Source: Cyprinodon diabolis (lineage: Eukaryota > Chordata > Actinopteri > Cyprinodontiformes > Cyprinodontidae). From it: a stretch of DNA of 64,000 nt. Below the pieces are notes generated by a model. The model searched no databases and was not told the DNA's origin. It saw nothing but the letters and a program-made list of their open reading frames with translations. A program made the position numbers and the translations under genes. Shown here one piece after another: positions 47,691 through 58,659 of the stretch (its first letter is position 1; each line of letters begins with the position of its first letter). Where the stretch lies: NCBI GenBank assembly GCA_030533445.1, contig CM060065.1, forward strand, positions 50,283,464 to 50,347,463, in the 5' to 3' direction.

Positions 47691-47867
47691 AAAGCCATAT
47701 TTGCTGCCTTTGAGCTTTTTTGCACTTTTAAATGATGAGTGCTTTATAGCATATATTACTGCTAAATTATAACATTGATAAAAAAACTTTTAAGTTGATC
47801 TTTGAACATTTTGCACAATAGAATTTATGAGCTTCACGGATTTGCATCATGCATTGTTAAATTTTAT

Positions 47868-48049
47868 TGTCTATCATAATCAATGGTGGCATGTCGGTTT
47901 ATAAGGATCTTTTGGCCCAGAAGAAAAAAGAGCAACAACTTCCGATAACTATGTTCTTCTCTCCAAAAAACACACCTGCACCGCAGGCTTTAGAAGAAGA
48001 AAACGCCACAGAGCAATCAGGATGCAGCGGCTCCGTCAAACAGCAGTGA
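47868..48049 (+). pseudogene. Possible Tigger-type transposase C-terminus
   Basis: The frame ends VYKDLLAQKKKEQQLPITMF, FSPKNTPAPQ and an acidic tail, then stop. A basic stretch followed by a short QLPITxFF motif and an acidic, serine-containing tail is the layout of some Tigger transposase C-termini. No catalytic residues or termini are present, so this is tentative. Confidence 0.3.
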
Positions 48050-48439
48050 AATACTGTACTGTACACATCAGTCATTATTTGTCCTACTGTACTTTGCATT
48101 TTTTTCATAATCATTTTGCATTTTCTCCCGTTCCAATCCGTCACGGCGGGGCATTGCTGATCCCCGAAATATTAACCCTTCAGTTCGTATTGATGATTAA
48201 AATGATTATTTATTTATTTATTTATAACTACTATTTTACAGTACAGTTATTTGTAAAAAAAAAAAAAAAAAAAAAACACAACAACAACCGTTTATCCAGT
48301 ACTTTTATTTGTTAAACAAATGCTTGGGCCTGTAAAAAGTTTTTGTTCCTGGATTTCAATGTTTTATGGAGTATTAGAATATTAGACAACTGGACAGCTG
48401 TATGATATATGCTGTAGTTTCACAAAACCTCTTTCCGTA

Positions 48440-49165
48440 AAAATTCAAAAAATATCCACTGGACTTGGTTTTCAAGATTTGAAGACGTTTCTCCACCTCT
48501 CCAGGAAGCTTTCTCAATTCAAATGTCTGGATCCGCAGTGAGTTTGAGTCTTATATGGACAAGGCCTTGTATTGCTTGGAGACCTGCAAATGGTAACCGA
48601 TGAATGGGTCGTTTAGTTCCATCGTTAGCCTGTAATATCTGAACCTGTCTATGATTCTAGGGGTCGGTCGTTAAAGGGGGGGATTGCCATTAAGGGGGGG
48701 GATTGTCTCCTGTAATACCTGAAACCTGTCTATGATTGTTAAGGGTCGGTCGTTAAGGAGGTATTGTTCACCGGCTGGAGCGGGTAGGTCCCTCGTTCCT
48801 CTGTGATTGGGTGGGGGGTTTGGTGATATCTGGAAGGGATCATGTCTATGATTGAATTGTATGTTTTTGGAAGCTGGAATCTGAGTCCACCACCTCTGTT
48901 TAAAGTTGGTTTTTCTCTCTTAACATAGATGGCTTCCTTCACGCCCCTCTCAAACCACCTATTTTCTTTATCCAGAATATGGACATTCTGGTCCTCAAAA
49001 GTAAGTCCTTTGTCTACAAGGTGTAGGTGTACTGCGGAGTCTTGTCCAGAGGCGGCCGCTCTTCTGTGTTGGGCCATGCGCCTGTGGAGAGGTTGTTTGG
49101 TTTCTCCAATATAAAGATCAGAGCATTCCTCGCTGCACTGAACAGCATATACCACTCAGCTCATA
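48440..49165 (-). mobile_element. Penelope-like element 3' portion
   Basis: A GIY-YIG endonuclease coding end (49155-48739, minus) is followed by a 3' UTR of about 300 bp reaching GACGTTTCTCCACC/TCTCCAGGAAGCTTTCTC at 48485-48515, a motif typical of fish Penelope-like insertions. The reverse transcriptase is lost by truncation near 49165. A near-duplicate GTCTATGATT...GGGTCGGTCGTTAA unit occurs twice at 48648-48757. Confidence 0.8.
48739..49155 (-). pseudogene. GIY-YIG endonuclease of a Penelope-like element
   Basis: The minus frame gives VYAVQCSEECSDLYIGETKQ, LHRRMAQHRRA, DSAVHLHLVDKGLTFEDQNV, HILDKENRWFERGVKEAIYV and LNRGGGLRFQLPKTYN. VYAVQC...LYIGET is the GIY-YIG signature variant of Penelope-like elements (YAV...LYIG). 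The conserved arginine/histidine stretch (RRMAQHRR) and the glutamates of RWFERGVKEA are also present. In these elements this domain nicks the target for reverse transcription. Its 138 codons are uninterrupted although the reverse transcriptase upstream is missing. Confidence 0.88.
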
Positions 49166-50446
49166 TTGTACTTATAAAAAACTAAGCTAAGCTTTGGTGT
49201 TCTCACATTCTTCAGGAGTACAACTTTAATTCCCTTTTCTTGTAGAGAGGTACTTAACATATTCAATTAAGATTGTTTGCTCTTAAGAAATGATCAGTTA
49301 TCAGTAAAATCAAATGCCTCTGCTAGACGGAGACAAAGCTATGTTCAGGTTCTTGAGCGAAGGCAAAAATCTGTAATTTTTTTCCTTCCTCCACTTTAAA
49401 AAAGGCAAACTATGACAGGTACGACACAGTTTGCCACCCATGGCCTTGAGTGCAGTGTGAATGTCAGCTTATTCTGCACAGTAGCCTCACCTTTGTTAGA
49501 ATCAAACTGAATATTTCTCAGTATTCATTACACACATTGCAGCTATAAAGAAACGGTCTCATCTGCTCGGTAAGTGCATGTTAAGAGGTCTTGGCAAGGT
49601 AAGTCATTTGATCAATGCAGACACCAAGACCTATTCAGTTCATTGCAACCCCCTGCTTTGTGCTCCTCCGTAACTTGAGAGATTAGGTTGGTGTGCTTGC
49701 ACTGAACATTGCACCTACTGAAAGAAGAGCTCTCTGTTCAGGCTCACATGCACAGTTTTTAAAGTCTGCTGTATTTGAGTTGACTGTGTGAAAAAAATAG
49801 AACAGTGTGAAATGTTTTTCAGGAAAGATGAAAAGTAACATATTGGTTGTTGTATGATATCAATGTCAACTCCCCATCACTTGAATTTTTCCCCAGTTTG
49901 GATCGTCTCGAATGGTAAGCCATGGCTGTCACTCATCCCTACATCCTCTCTTAAAGCCACTGGCTTAAAATGGAACCTTAACATTTGCATTTTGATTAGC
50001 ATAAAAGTAAGAAAGTGGAAGAAGTAGCTTCTTAAGTCATCCACCATCGCGCATATTGAACCAGAAGCATAAAAAAGGGTGGGGGTGCGTGGGTAGCATT
50101 TGATAAAGAGAAAAAAAGGAGAGAGGGCACAGTGCAAACAAGGGAGGGCAGGCTTGTAATATGACAGTGGGCTTGACTGCATGTTTGAATCACTGGTGTA
50201 TGTCTTTCATGAGCTTACAACTTCACATGGGAAAATTCGCCCCACCACTGAGATTCAGTGGAATTTAGAATGCCACTTTTAATGACATCCGCCTCTCAGA
50301 TCTGATTCCACGGATCAAAAAACGGCTCGAGTTTCAGTTAACATAATGGCTGGGGGGGTGATAACATAAGGTGGGATCTGTGAGAGGGCACATGGAAGGC
50401 ACAGTATGGAAAACTGTTTTCCTTTCTTGTTTTCCAGTCAAATGCA
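49166..50446. other. No gene seen
   Basis: Unrecognised sequence, AT-rich with a few GC-balanced patches. Confidence 0.5.
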
Positions 50447-50594
50447 GGAATTAAATGAGGATTATTTACATCTGAAACTTGGAGGGAAAAACTTTATGAA
50501 GGCCTCTGTTTTCTGAATAAATTGAGATAAAGGAAAAAAAAAAAAACTACTGTCAAATGAGGCCCTGTCTAAATAGATGGCTAAATACATAACC
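50447..50594 (+). repeat. Direct repeat, left copy (~148 bp)
   Basis: GGAATTAAATGAGG to CTAAATACATAACC. It is repeated with few changes at 50920-51064; the two copies differ mainly in the length of an A-run and a handful of bases. It directly abuts the truncated helicase element. Confidence 0.95.
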
Positions 50595-50919
50595 GATGAA
50601 ACTAGCGTTAGCGTGGCTATCGAGCAAGTTTTATCGGAATTACAGAGTATTTCTTCACTGAAAGAAGAGCAAAACACTGCTCTGGAGGCTTTTCTCAGAG
50701 GAAAAGATGTTTTTGCTCTTCTCCCGACTGGTTTCCGCTAAAGTAGCCTGGCTCTGTTATTACGTCATATACTTCGTTGATCTGATTGGTTTATTTGGCC
50801 CGTCTATCACCAACATAGGCCAATCAGCTAACCAGTATTTTCGCCCCTTCCCAAAATTACTTCAACGGAAGCTTTCCAGATGGATATGCAGAGCAAATCC
50901 ATCTGGCGGAGTCAGGTTA
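50595..50919 (+). mobile_element. Helicase-bearing element 4, truncated, between direct repeats
   Basis: It starts inside the coding part (GATGAAACTAGCGTTAGCG, residues DETSVSVAIEQVLSELQS) and ends with the complete 3' terminus GTCAGGTTA. The leader, ATG and 5' terminus are missing. Motif I is changed (GGTTTCCGCTAAAG gives a stop) and is followed by the AGTAGCCTGGCT junction seen in the 42189 copy. The ~145-bp direct repeats, not a 9-bp duplication, flank it. Confidence 0.88.
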
Positions 50920-51064
50920 GGAATTAAATGAGGTTTATTTACATCTGAAACTTGGAGGGAATAACTTTATGAAGGCCTCTGTTTTCTGAATAAATTGAAA
51001 TAAAGAAAAAAAAAAACTACTGTCAAATGAGGCCCAGTCTAAATAGATGGCTAAATACATAACC
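50920..51064 (+). repeat. Direct repeat, right copy (~145 bp)
   Basis: Second copy of 50447-50594, beginning exactly after the GTCAGGTTA terminus. Its first nine bases, GGAATTAAA, would fit the 9-bp target duplication of the original insertion. Confidence 0.95.
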
Positions 51065-51299
51065 TGGAGCATTAATTTCCCTTAGTTTACTTGTTTCTGG
51101 GCAAAACAAGTTACATTAAGATAAATTATGTGCAAATCGAGACGAGTTACAACTGCATGTGTCATAATTATTTGTTCAATCTCATTTTAATTTTTTTGTT
51201 ACCTGTATGATTGAATAATGATTCCTTTTCTGCTTACAGGATACAGGCCTCCTTGTAGCTATTTTATCAGATATGATGACAGTTTTGCTATTGCTACAT

Positions 51300-51548
51300 A
51301 GAGCCTCGTGAGACCATCCTGATCTCGCGAGCTTTCAAGGTTTCACTCGCAAATCAGTCTGGAGACTCTCCGTTAAAGAAAATTTGGAGCCGTTCACCAA
51401 ACGAACGTCCAATCAGTGTTGGCTTTGAGGCGGGTTGAGGTGTGATGCAAGCGCGACAGTTCAGTCTAAAGAACATGGCGGCTTCAGCCGATGAAACTAG
51501 CGTTAGCGTGGCTATCAAGCAAGTTTTATCGGATTTCTTCACTGAAAG
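51300..51548 (+). mobile_element. Helicase-bearing element 5, 5' half only
   Basis: AGCCTCGTGAGACCATCCTG starts the 5' end, followed by the leader, then ATGGCGGCTTCAGCCGATGA (residues MAASADETSVSVAIKQVLSD). It carries an internal deletion and ends at CACTGAAAGAACGAACGC, where it joins another repeat family. The opposite terminus is absent, as is any duplication. Confidence 0.85.
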
Positions 51549-52081
51549 AACGAACGCAACGAATGACTAACCCAGTGAAAGTATGAACATGCACACAGAG
51601 AGAGAGAAACCATTCCAATGTTACTTACAATCGCATCAGCAGAAACGCGCGTCAGCCTTGCAGCCTTCTTTTTATTTTAGCTCTCGCCATTCGGAAAAAG
51701 CTTGCCCGATGTTCACCCGTGTACGACTCCTCTCTCTGTCCGGAGCCCTTTTCCTCTTTCTTGCCTGCTCCGACATGGGCTTTCGCTGTTTTCCCGCTGG
51801 TTCCGCCATGATAACTGCACAAAGATCGCCACTGTGCTAGCAACGAGCATGCTTTTAACTGGGGGCGTGTAGCAGTTCTCGCCGTAAAGCAAGACCGACT
51901 CTCGCGAGACTTCTGAGCCTGTGGGTGCGGGCCGAGGGCTCCTGCAATTGCAAGTGTGGTATTTCCCCCACAGACCACCAGGGCGGCCGAGAAAACCTTT
52001 GTTCAACCTGAAATGACTCATTTAATCATCCAAAACGTTATGGAACACATTAATTAACTGAAAAATGTTGCATAGTATGCC
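51549..52081. mobile_element. DNA element with GGCATACTATGCAAC terminus, right half
   Basis: From GAACGCAACGAAT to the terminus GTTGCATAGTATGCC at 52067-52081. It matches the copy at 60679-61158 over GATAACTGCACAAA, CTAGCAACGAGCATGC, GACTCTCGCGA and ACCACCAGGGCGGCCGAG. This copy keeps the right terminus and lost the left; the other copy is the reverse. Together they define inverted ends GGyATACTATGCAAC. The two minus frames of 102-108 codons here are not recognisable proteins. Confidence 0.75.
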
Positions 52082-52950
52082 ATTAACATAGAGTTACTTT
52101 ATTTATAAAAAGACACACATCACTAACATTTGACAGAACATATTTTTAAAGGTCATATGCTTTGAATTAGGTTTCCTTTTTTGCATTCACATTGAAGTTG
52201 AAGAGCTAAGTCTGTGAGGGAACGTGTAAAAAAAATTTTTTTTGTGACCTTATTGCTGTTATATACATTTTTAATCTAGTCTTTTTACTTCTTCATTTAG
52301 TTATTTATATTATTGTCACATATTTTTTATCTGTTTTTCCTATTAAGTAATATATTTATTTTAACAGCAACACATTTTCATGTGGAGGACTAATCCATAA
52401 TTGTGATCTTAATTTTAAACAAAAAATAAGTTAGCATGCCCTTAGACCTGATATTTCATGATGCATTTTACACATACTCCCATCGGTCACACCATTACAA
52501 CCACCTTTTTAACAGCGGTGCTCCTTGTTGGTGCCATAAAAGCCCTGAGCCATCATTACACAGACATCACTGAATCCCAAAGTTGTGCTGTGGTGTTTCA
52601 CAACAAGCTGTCTCACACATCACACATGTGCTCAACTTAATTAACAGCCGCATGGTTACAGGATCGAAAGTTTTAAACTAGAACTTTGGTCAGACTATCT
52701 CAATGCCTTCAGCTTCCCATCTTAGTTATTTCAAACTTAAAGGTACAGTGTGTTATAATTTCAGAGATTTACTGACATAAAGCAATATATTATCTATATG
52801 TATGGTATTTATTATCACATATGATAAAAGTTTCAATCTTTATGTCTGCTTTGCCTTAGAAAGAGCTTTTGATAAAACATAAAAGTTGGTTTGCATTTTT
52901 GGAGGCAGACATCTTTTGTGTTTCAGCAGCACAGCTTGGTGGTCTTGTAG
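52082..52950. other. No gene seen
   Basis: AT-rich and unrecognised. Confidence 0.55.
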
Positions 52951-52952
52951 GG

Positions 52953-53190
52953 GGGCGGGGCCTAGTAGCGTTGCGCTTGGATCCCAGAGGTTCTGACTTC
53001 AAGCCCCACTCCCACAGACTGCCACTCTGGGTCCCTGAACATGACCCTTAACCCCACACTGCTCCTCGGTGCCGCACAATAGCAGCCCACTGCACCCCAA
53101 GGGGATGGGTTGCAGAGAGTGAATTTCGTTGCTTTGTACTTGTGATAATGTAATGACATTAAAGTTGAATTCCATTCTATTCTAATTCAG
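52953..53190 (+). mobile_element. tRNA-derived SINE
   Basis: A tRNA-like head (GGCGGGGCCTAGTAGCG, then GGTTCTGACTTCAAGCCCC) lies before the body CCACAGACTGCCACTCTGGG, CGGTGCCGCACAATAGCAGC and AAGGGGATGGGTTG. The tail CATTAAAGTTGAATTCCATTC follows. It is the longest of three copies of this SINE in the window. The degraded boxes suggest it is no longer transcribed. Confidence 0.8.
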
Positions 53191-54449
53191 AGCTGACAAG
53201 CTAGAATGGGACTATAGCAAGTTAGAGCTGTATACAATCATACAGAGACAAAAAAAAATACTATTCGTAAAATTAACAACCCCAAGCAAGACCAGTGTTA
53301 AGACAGAAACTGTGACCCGACAAAAACTGTGTTTGATTGATCAATTTTAAAAGTAAAGTAAATTTTAGAATTGGGTTAAAATACCTGCTGCTTCCGCTGG
53401 TATGTAACCGGGGTTGGCAATACCAGAATTCATGTGCTGCCCACTGGTGCAACAAGTGAAATGAAAACTTAAACAACACATCAAAGTAACTTTGCGTTAA
53501 AAATGAGAGAAAGCAAAGCGACACTCACCTCCTAATATGCCGTTTTTCCTTCATTCTTGTAGCTATAAGAAATAGACCATCGTAACAGTTACAAGTCACA
53601 GTTTTATTAGGTGTGCAGGAACTACGGTCAGCCCAGCCTCTAGCAAAGATCCTCTCTGTGACAGGAAGCTCACTCACACCAGAAAAACAGCAAAACCCCA
53701 GAAACCCTAACAGTCAGGGCGACAGAGCAGGCCAAGGCTAGGCTCTAGAACCTTACTGCTGGAGATAGATGGAGGACCGCTGAGATTCAGAGGAGCCTGG
53801 GGTTGGATTCAGCAGCGGAGCAGGATGAGGGAAGGCACAGCTGGTCTGTTTCAGTGCTGGAGGTAGGATACAAAACAGTCTTTCTAGGGCTACATTTAAA
53901 CAGCTTTTTAAAAGCCACTCACAAACCTATTAAGAGTAGTTTGGTGAGATGGAGCCACAGGCATTGAACCGTTTGGGCAAATTGCTTCAGTGATCCCCAC
54001 AGTTCATGGAGCTTCATGTAAAATATAACCACCTACTGGTGGAGAGCATTATTACAGTTAGCAATATAATCTGATTTTTACAGTGTTTGTTTTTTCCATT
54101 TAAGTTTCTTTGAAATGGTTCATGTTTGGTCTGTATAATAAAATATTTAGTAAGTTTCTTGTGGGTAAAATGTCTTAGAAGAGGACATTCTCTTAAAATA
54201 CACAGTTTTATGTCCTTTTAGTGACATAAGCTCAAGCAGACAGTGACAGTGCTTGAGCAAACGGGGCAATGATGAGCAGAATGAAAAGTGTTACTATTTT
54301 TTTTTTCAGAAAATAAGTTTTTCTGCAGTTTTTGTTTTTAATATGGTTGGAAATGATGTGTTCAGCCAATCTTTTGGTTAAAACAACCAATCTAATTTGG
54401 CAGTGCTTTTATCTGTGTTTTTAATCTATATTGGTGAAAGGGAAAAGAA
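53191..54449. other. No gene seen; possible LTR remnant
   Basis: 53585-53900 is GC-balanced with CAGTTTTATTAGGTG (AATAAAA on the minus strand) close to its left edge, like the minus-strand LTRs elsewhere in this window, but no ends or duplication could be found. The remainder is AT-rich. Confidence 0.35.
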
Positions 54450-54454
54450 GACAA

Positions 54455-55266
54455 TGTCAGGACTCCTGTCTTTGTGTTTGTGTTTCTGTGTTTGTCTCCC
54501 TTCATCCACCAGGAGGCGCCTGGTTCTGGTCCACCTCCTCACACACCTGCTGATGGTTTCCTCGTTAAACAGAGTGTTCTTAAGCTACTGACTGCCACTA
54601 CCTCGACGCCAAAGTGTTTGCCAGTTTTGGGTACTCTAGCCAAGCTGAGTTTTGCTGAGTCAAACTGAGTTTTTGTCAACCTGAGTATAACTTTGTTTTT
54701 TTTGTCCTGCCTCTCGGCAGTTAGTCATCCTGCAAACTGTTTTTTCTCGGACCTTCTCTCCCTGGAAGGATCAACTGAGCTACAAACTGGCTAAGATTCA
54801 AACAGGAGATTTGGATCCACTTTCCCCAAGAGATTGTTTGAGCTTTCCACTGAGAAAGGGATTATTCTCCACTACGACCCGTTCAAGTACCACAGGAAAT
54901 CTGAGTGGCAGTCAGTTTCTCCGTTCACCTATTAACAACCACATTCTGGGTAAACCCTGTTCTGCCCTCCGCTGAATCAGACAAACACTGGAACCACGGC
55001 ACACAGACAGGAGTCAAGGATTCAACAACTTCTCTGGAAACGTGAGTCGGCAACCATATCCTCTTCTCCAAGTTCACGAGTAAAATTCCCCACTGAGCCT
55101 GAACTAACCACTGTTTCTTCCCCTCACTTTACAGTTCCGGTTCAGCAGTGTTCAGAGCAACACTTCTCCCTCTGTTTAACTTCTTCAATAAAACCCGTTA
55201 AACCTTTTCCCTGGTCTCTCTGTTCGGTTTTCTGCATTTGGGTCTGAACTTTGTAACATCATGACA
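54455..55266 (+). mobile_element. Solo LTR, family A, 812 bp, duplication GACAA
   Basis: It begins TGTCAGGACTCC and ends CATCATGACA, flanked by the perfect 5-bp duplication GACAA (54450-54454 and 55267-55271). AATAAA is at 55187-55192 in CAATAAAACCCG. It is the second copy of the family seen at 40136 and about 80 bp shorter through internal deletions. No interior or partner LTR remains. Confidence 0.92.
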
Positions 55267-55271
55267 GACAA

Positions 55272-56680
55272 ATTGGTCACTTTGGCCAAAATACTGGTTA
55301 CAGCAACTTTTGAAAGCTTATCCCAAGTCTCACCCACAACCTTTGGATTGGAAGGCGTTGTCTTACAGCAGACGCCACTTAAAATACTGACTCGTCCTCA
55401 GAAAGCAAAACTAAAAAATATTAATAATACAACTGAAAAAAGTGGCTTGTTCAGATTCTGATTATAACGTTGTTTGATCTAACCTAAATTGTTTAAGAAA
55501 GTAGATACAGCCAATCTATTCTTAGAATCTATCCAAACTCTATCCAACCGGCAGCAACTCTCCCACAAACTCCCACATCTTGACTGAACACTGAGGCTGT
55601 TTAAAGGCCTGTCGAACTTTGCGGCCGAACTGAACCACTTCCCGAAGCGGTCATGTGGTATGGCGGGGTAGCGAGGCTTCAGACGTCATCGATTTTGGCC
55701 CTCCCCTAAATGAAACAAGCCTCGATACCTGCTTTACGGAAACGCCCCCTCCACTACTCGACACTCCAATTCCCTGCTTTTTCCGTATTATTTTATGTTT
55801 CCATTTTGTTTTGAAAAAGCTTGTTTTTGCAACCTCCTTAACTTAAACATTCGTCCTTCAAACTTTCTCATTTCCTCATTTGTATACTTGTCAGTGGGCT
55901 TGATACAACACAATTGTAGAATATATGGACTTCATTTATGTTTTTTTTCACTTTTTTTTTCAAACACGCCGTAACAAAAACCCTTGCAAAAAGAAACAAG
56001 GGCTTTTTTGTGATAACTTTTTAAAAGCTTGTAAACATTTATTGCAGATAATCTTCCTTCAGGGTATACAGAGCTGAGAAATAGAACATGGCAAATATTT
56101 GTTTAGTGTCCATGCTGGTCTTTTAGCACTTTTTTAAAATGCTGGCAAAACAAAAGGCAAATCAGATGTGAGGCCTCCTTGTTGTTTTAGCCACAGGGTT
56201 TCATGTTTACCCACAGTACAGGAATTAAGATTATTTCTGCAAAATTACCCCAACTACCATTATGTTTTTAGGCATTACTGCTGCATGTAGCTGTAGCGAA
56301 AGAGACAGTTTGATGAGCTGCAAGTATGTGACTCAACATTCCTTGTAGCTGCAACTCGAGGCAATGCTCAAAATACTTTGAGACAGATCTAATTGGGCAA
56401 CGCTGGAAAGATTTCTGTTGAAATTTTCTGTTGCTCTGTGGAAAAAAGAATGGTGTGTAAAAAAAGAGAGAGCAACCAGAGTGGAAGATTTGCTCCAAAC
56501 ATAATTCAGCCAGGTTGTTTCAATCATCACATTTAGTCCTGATTATTGTGATTATTAACAATTAAATGCACATTTTAATAAATCATGAAATATATATATA
56601 TATTAATGTAGAAAATGTATAGAGTATAAATTAGAAGAATGGTACAATTTAAGAATTACCCGTCTGTAATAACCTTGTTG
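55272..56680. other. No gene seen; GC-rich repeat scrap
   Basis: 55615-55770 (GGCCGAACTGAACCACTTCC, CGAGGCTTCAGACGTCATCG, GGAAACGCCCCCTCCACTAC) resembles a GC-rich teleost DNA-transposon interior, without visible ends. The rest is AT-rich. Confidence 0.4.
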
Positions 56681-56681
56681 C

Positions 56682-57395
56682 TGTCATGATGGGTTTTAGT
56701 TGCTTAGCCCACATGCAGAACACAACGGAGGCTGGGTAAAAGGTTTAACAGAGTTTATTGAATGTGCAATAATACAAGTTAAGTACAGGATCTTGAACTG
56801 GTCCGGGCTGGTTCACTGAAGTCTGCAGAGATGATAGTTTGATTAGAAAGGCAGGCTGATGAGCATGAGTCCTTAGATAATTCAGAATTCTACCTTGACT
56901 GAATCCGGGCTTCTCTTTGAGAGAGGAGGAACCGTTGGGTCCAAAGACTGTTTGTTCAGCAGAGTACACGAGCAGCTGCAGCGTCTAGCTTCTTACTTTA
57001 AATGGCAGACCTTGATTAGAGTTTCAGCTCTTCACTAAGAGCAGCAGGATAATCCACATAGGAATCTTCAGGTTTGGCTCACCAGGGGCAGATTGGCAGG
57101 TTAAGCTCATCCAGAGCTTCAGGCTAGAGACAGGTTTCCTGAGAGACAAAAACAGAAGAGAGTTAGAATCAGATCTCTCTCTAGAGACAACTAAGATTCT
57201 TATCAGTTTCGAAGGCTCAGGTCGCTAACCAAACTAAGGTCAACACTGCGGCGTCGAAGCAAGGTCTGGCAGCTGGTTATAAAGGGCAGGTCTCCTGATG
57301 AGTAAATGCGTCTCAGGTGTGCTGGAAGACTCCAGCTCCAGGAGACCCACGGCGCACTCTGCTGGAGGAAGGTGGTACAGCTCCAGATCCCAACA
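56682..57395 (-). mobile_element. Solo LTR, 714 bp, minus orientation
   Basis: It starts TGTCATGATGGG and ends GATCCCAACA, flanked by GTTGC (56677-56681) and GTTGA (57396-57400), a 5-bp duplication with one mismatch. A minus-strand AATAAA is at 56754-56759, near the minus-strand 3' end. No interior remains. Sequence differs from family A and from the 8081 LTR, so it is a third family. Confidence 0.75.
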
Positions 57396-57574
57396 GTTGA
57401 ATTATAGGTTATAATGCACTGCACAAGGTTTTAGCAGACTGCTATTTTAGCCTAAAGTCAATTTAAATTTTTAAATTAGTATAAGCAGAAATGGCAATAG
57501 AGTCTGCGTACCAAGGCTACAACCTTATCATCACCCATTTGACTGTGTTCTCAGTAATTTACGGTCACTATTCA

Positions 57575-57835
57575 CTGCTTTGGCTGCAGCTGCAGCGTAT
57601 GTACCGGATATGGTTCTGGTGGAGTTTTCTTTCTGTTTAATGGGTTTTTTTTCTCTTTGCTGGACCTGTATGCATGCTCAATATATGTTAAATGCTCCAA
57701 AGTAAACACAATGCTGCCTGCTGTGACTACAAGTTCTTGAAGAAGTTAATGCTTAAAGTCAGTGACTCAATGCACTCAGCTGGATTTTCTAACCTACTTT
57801 TGAAACAATTTGAAAAGGAAGTTAAACTGAATTCA
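57575..57835 (+). mobile_element. L2 LINE 3' end, diverged
   Basis: TATGGTTCTGGTGGAGTTTTC, TGCATGCTCAATATATG, GTGACTCAATGCACTCAGCTGG and TGAAACAATTTGAAAAG follow the L2 3' UTR order in plus orientation, ending in AACTGAATTC. It meets the next L2 end tail to tail. Confidence 0.6.
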
Positions 57836-58290
57836 ATTCAATTTATTTCTATAGCAACAATTCACAACACATGTCATCTCAAGGCACTTTATAGTTCCCG
57901 GATCATCAAGTCAGATTGATTAAAGTTTGTCTATTTTAGGAAAACCAGTTGATTGCATTGACTCATTGACTCGAATGCAATCCCTCACACTAAGCATGCT
58001 TGTAGCGATAGTGGAGAGGAAAAACTCCCTTTTAACAGGAAGTAACCTCCAGTAGAACCAGGCTCAGTGTGAGCGGCCATCTGCTGAGGCCGACTGGGGT
58101 TCAAGGAGACAGAAGCAGACATAGAAAAGGCAACTGTAAAAGGCGGCCCCGTCAAGGAAACACACAGCCAGGCAGATGAACTCTGAGCCAGCTCCCATGT
58201 CAGAGGATGTAGAGAGCACATCCATCCGTTAGCCACAGTCAGAGAAACAGGACTACACTGAAAAACATGCCTGTACTCCTTACTACTCGA
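57836..58290 (-). mobile_element. L2 LINE 3' end
   Basis: TCAATTTATTTCTATAGC, ACACATGTCATCTCAAGGCAC, CACTAAGCATGCTTGTAGCG, GGCCGACTGGGGTTCAAGGA and AAGGCGGCCCCGTC match the 13385 copy closely in minus orientation, up to CAGGACTACACTG. The minus frame of 115 codons is untranslated LINE sequence. Confidence 0.9.
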
Positions 58291-58659
58291 GGGGAGAAAA
58301 AGGTAGAGCATTAAAAGCATTAAATTACTCATTCCTTTATAAACCCTGGAGTAGCTAGCCTAGGCTAGCTCTAGCTTAGCATAGCTATGGCTTCTCTCTC
58401 TCCCTCCCTTGACTCTTTTCCAACTCTTTCTTAGTTATTCCTCTGCCTCATTTAGTGATAATGGGATGTGTAATAAGTGAAGTATATTTTTAGCTTTAGA
58501 GGTAAGGGTGTGAGAGTCAGAATCCCAGCTTCCAGGAGTTAGAGTAGGCCCACCTGTTAAGTGCCTGTTGTTACATCACGACCCAATTTGTTAAGTGTCC
58601 GAGACACCAAAGAGGGCCGTTTCTGGATCGGGTTTTATGTTAACTTTAAGGGCGCGAGA
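58291..58659. other. No gene seen; AGCTAGCCTAGGCTAGCT palindrome
   Basis: Unrecognised sequence. An 18-bp perfect palindrome lies at 58353-58370, followed by further CTAGCTTAGC words. Confidence 0.5.

Noticed and set aside
51652..52021. Overlapping minus frames of 108 and 102 codons, with a relative at 60860-61084
   Set aside because: They fall inside the GGyATACTATGCAAC repeat, differ in frame and length between copies, and show no domain.
40131..55271. One giant LTR element with its two LTRs at 40136 and 54455
   Set aside because: Each LTR has its own different 5-bp duplication on both sides, so they are independent solo LTRs.
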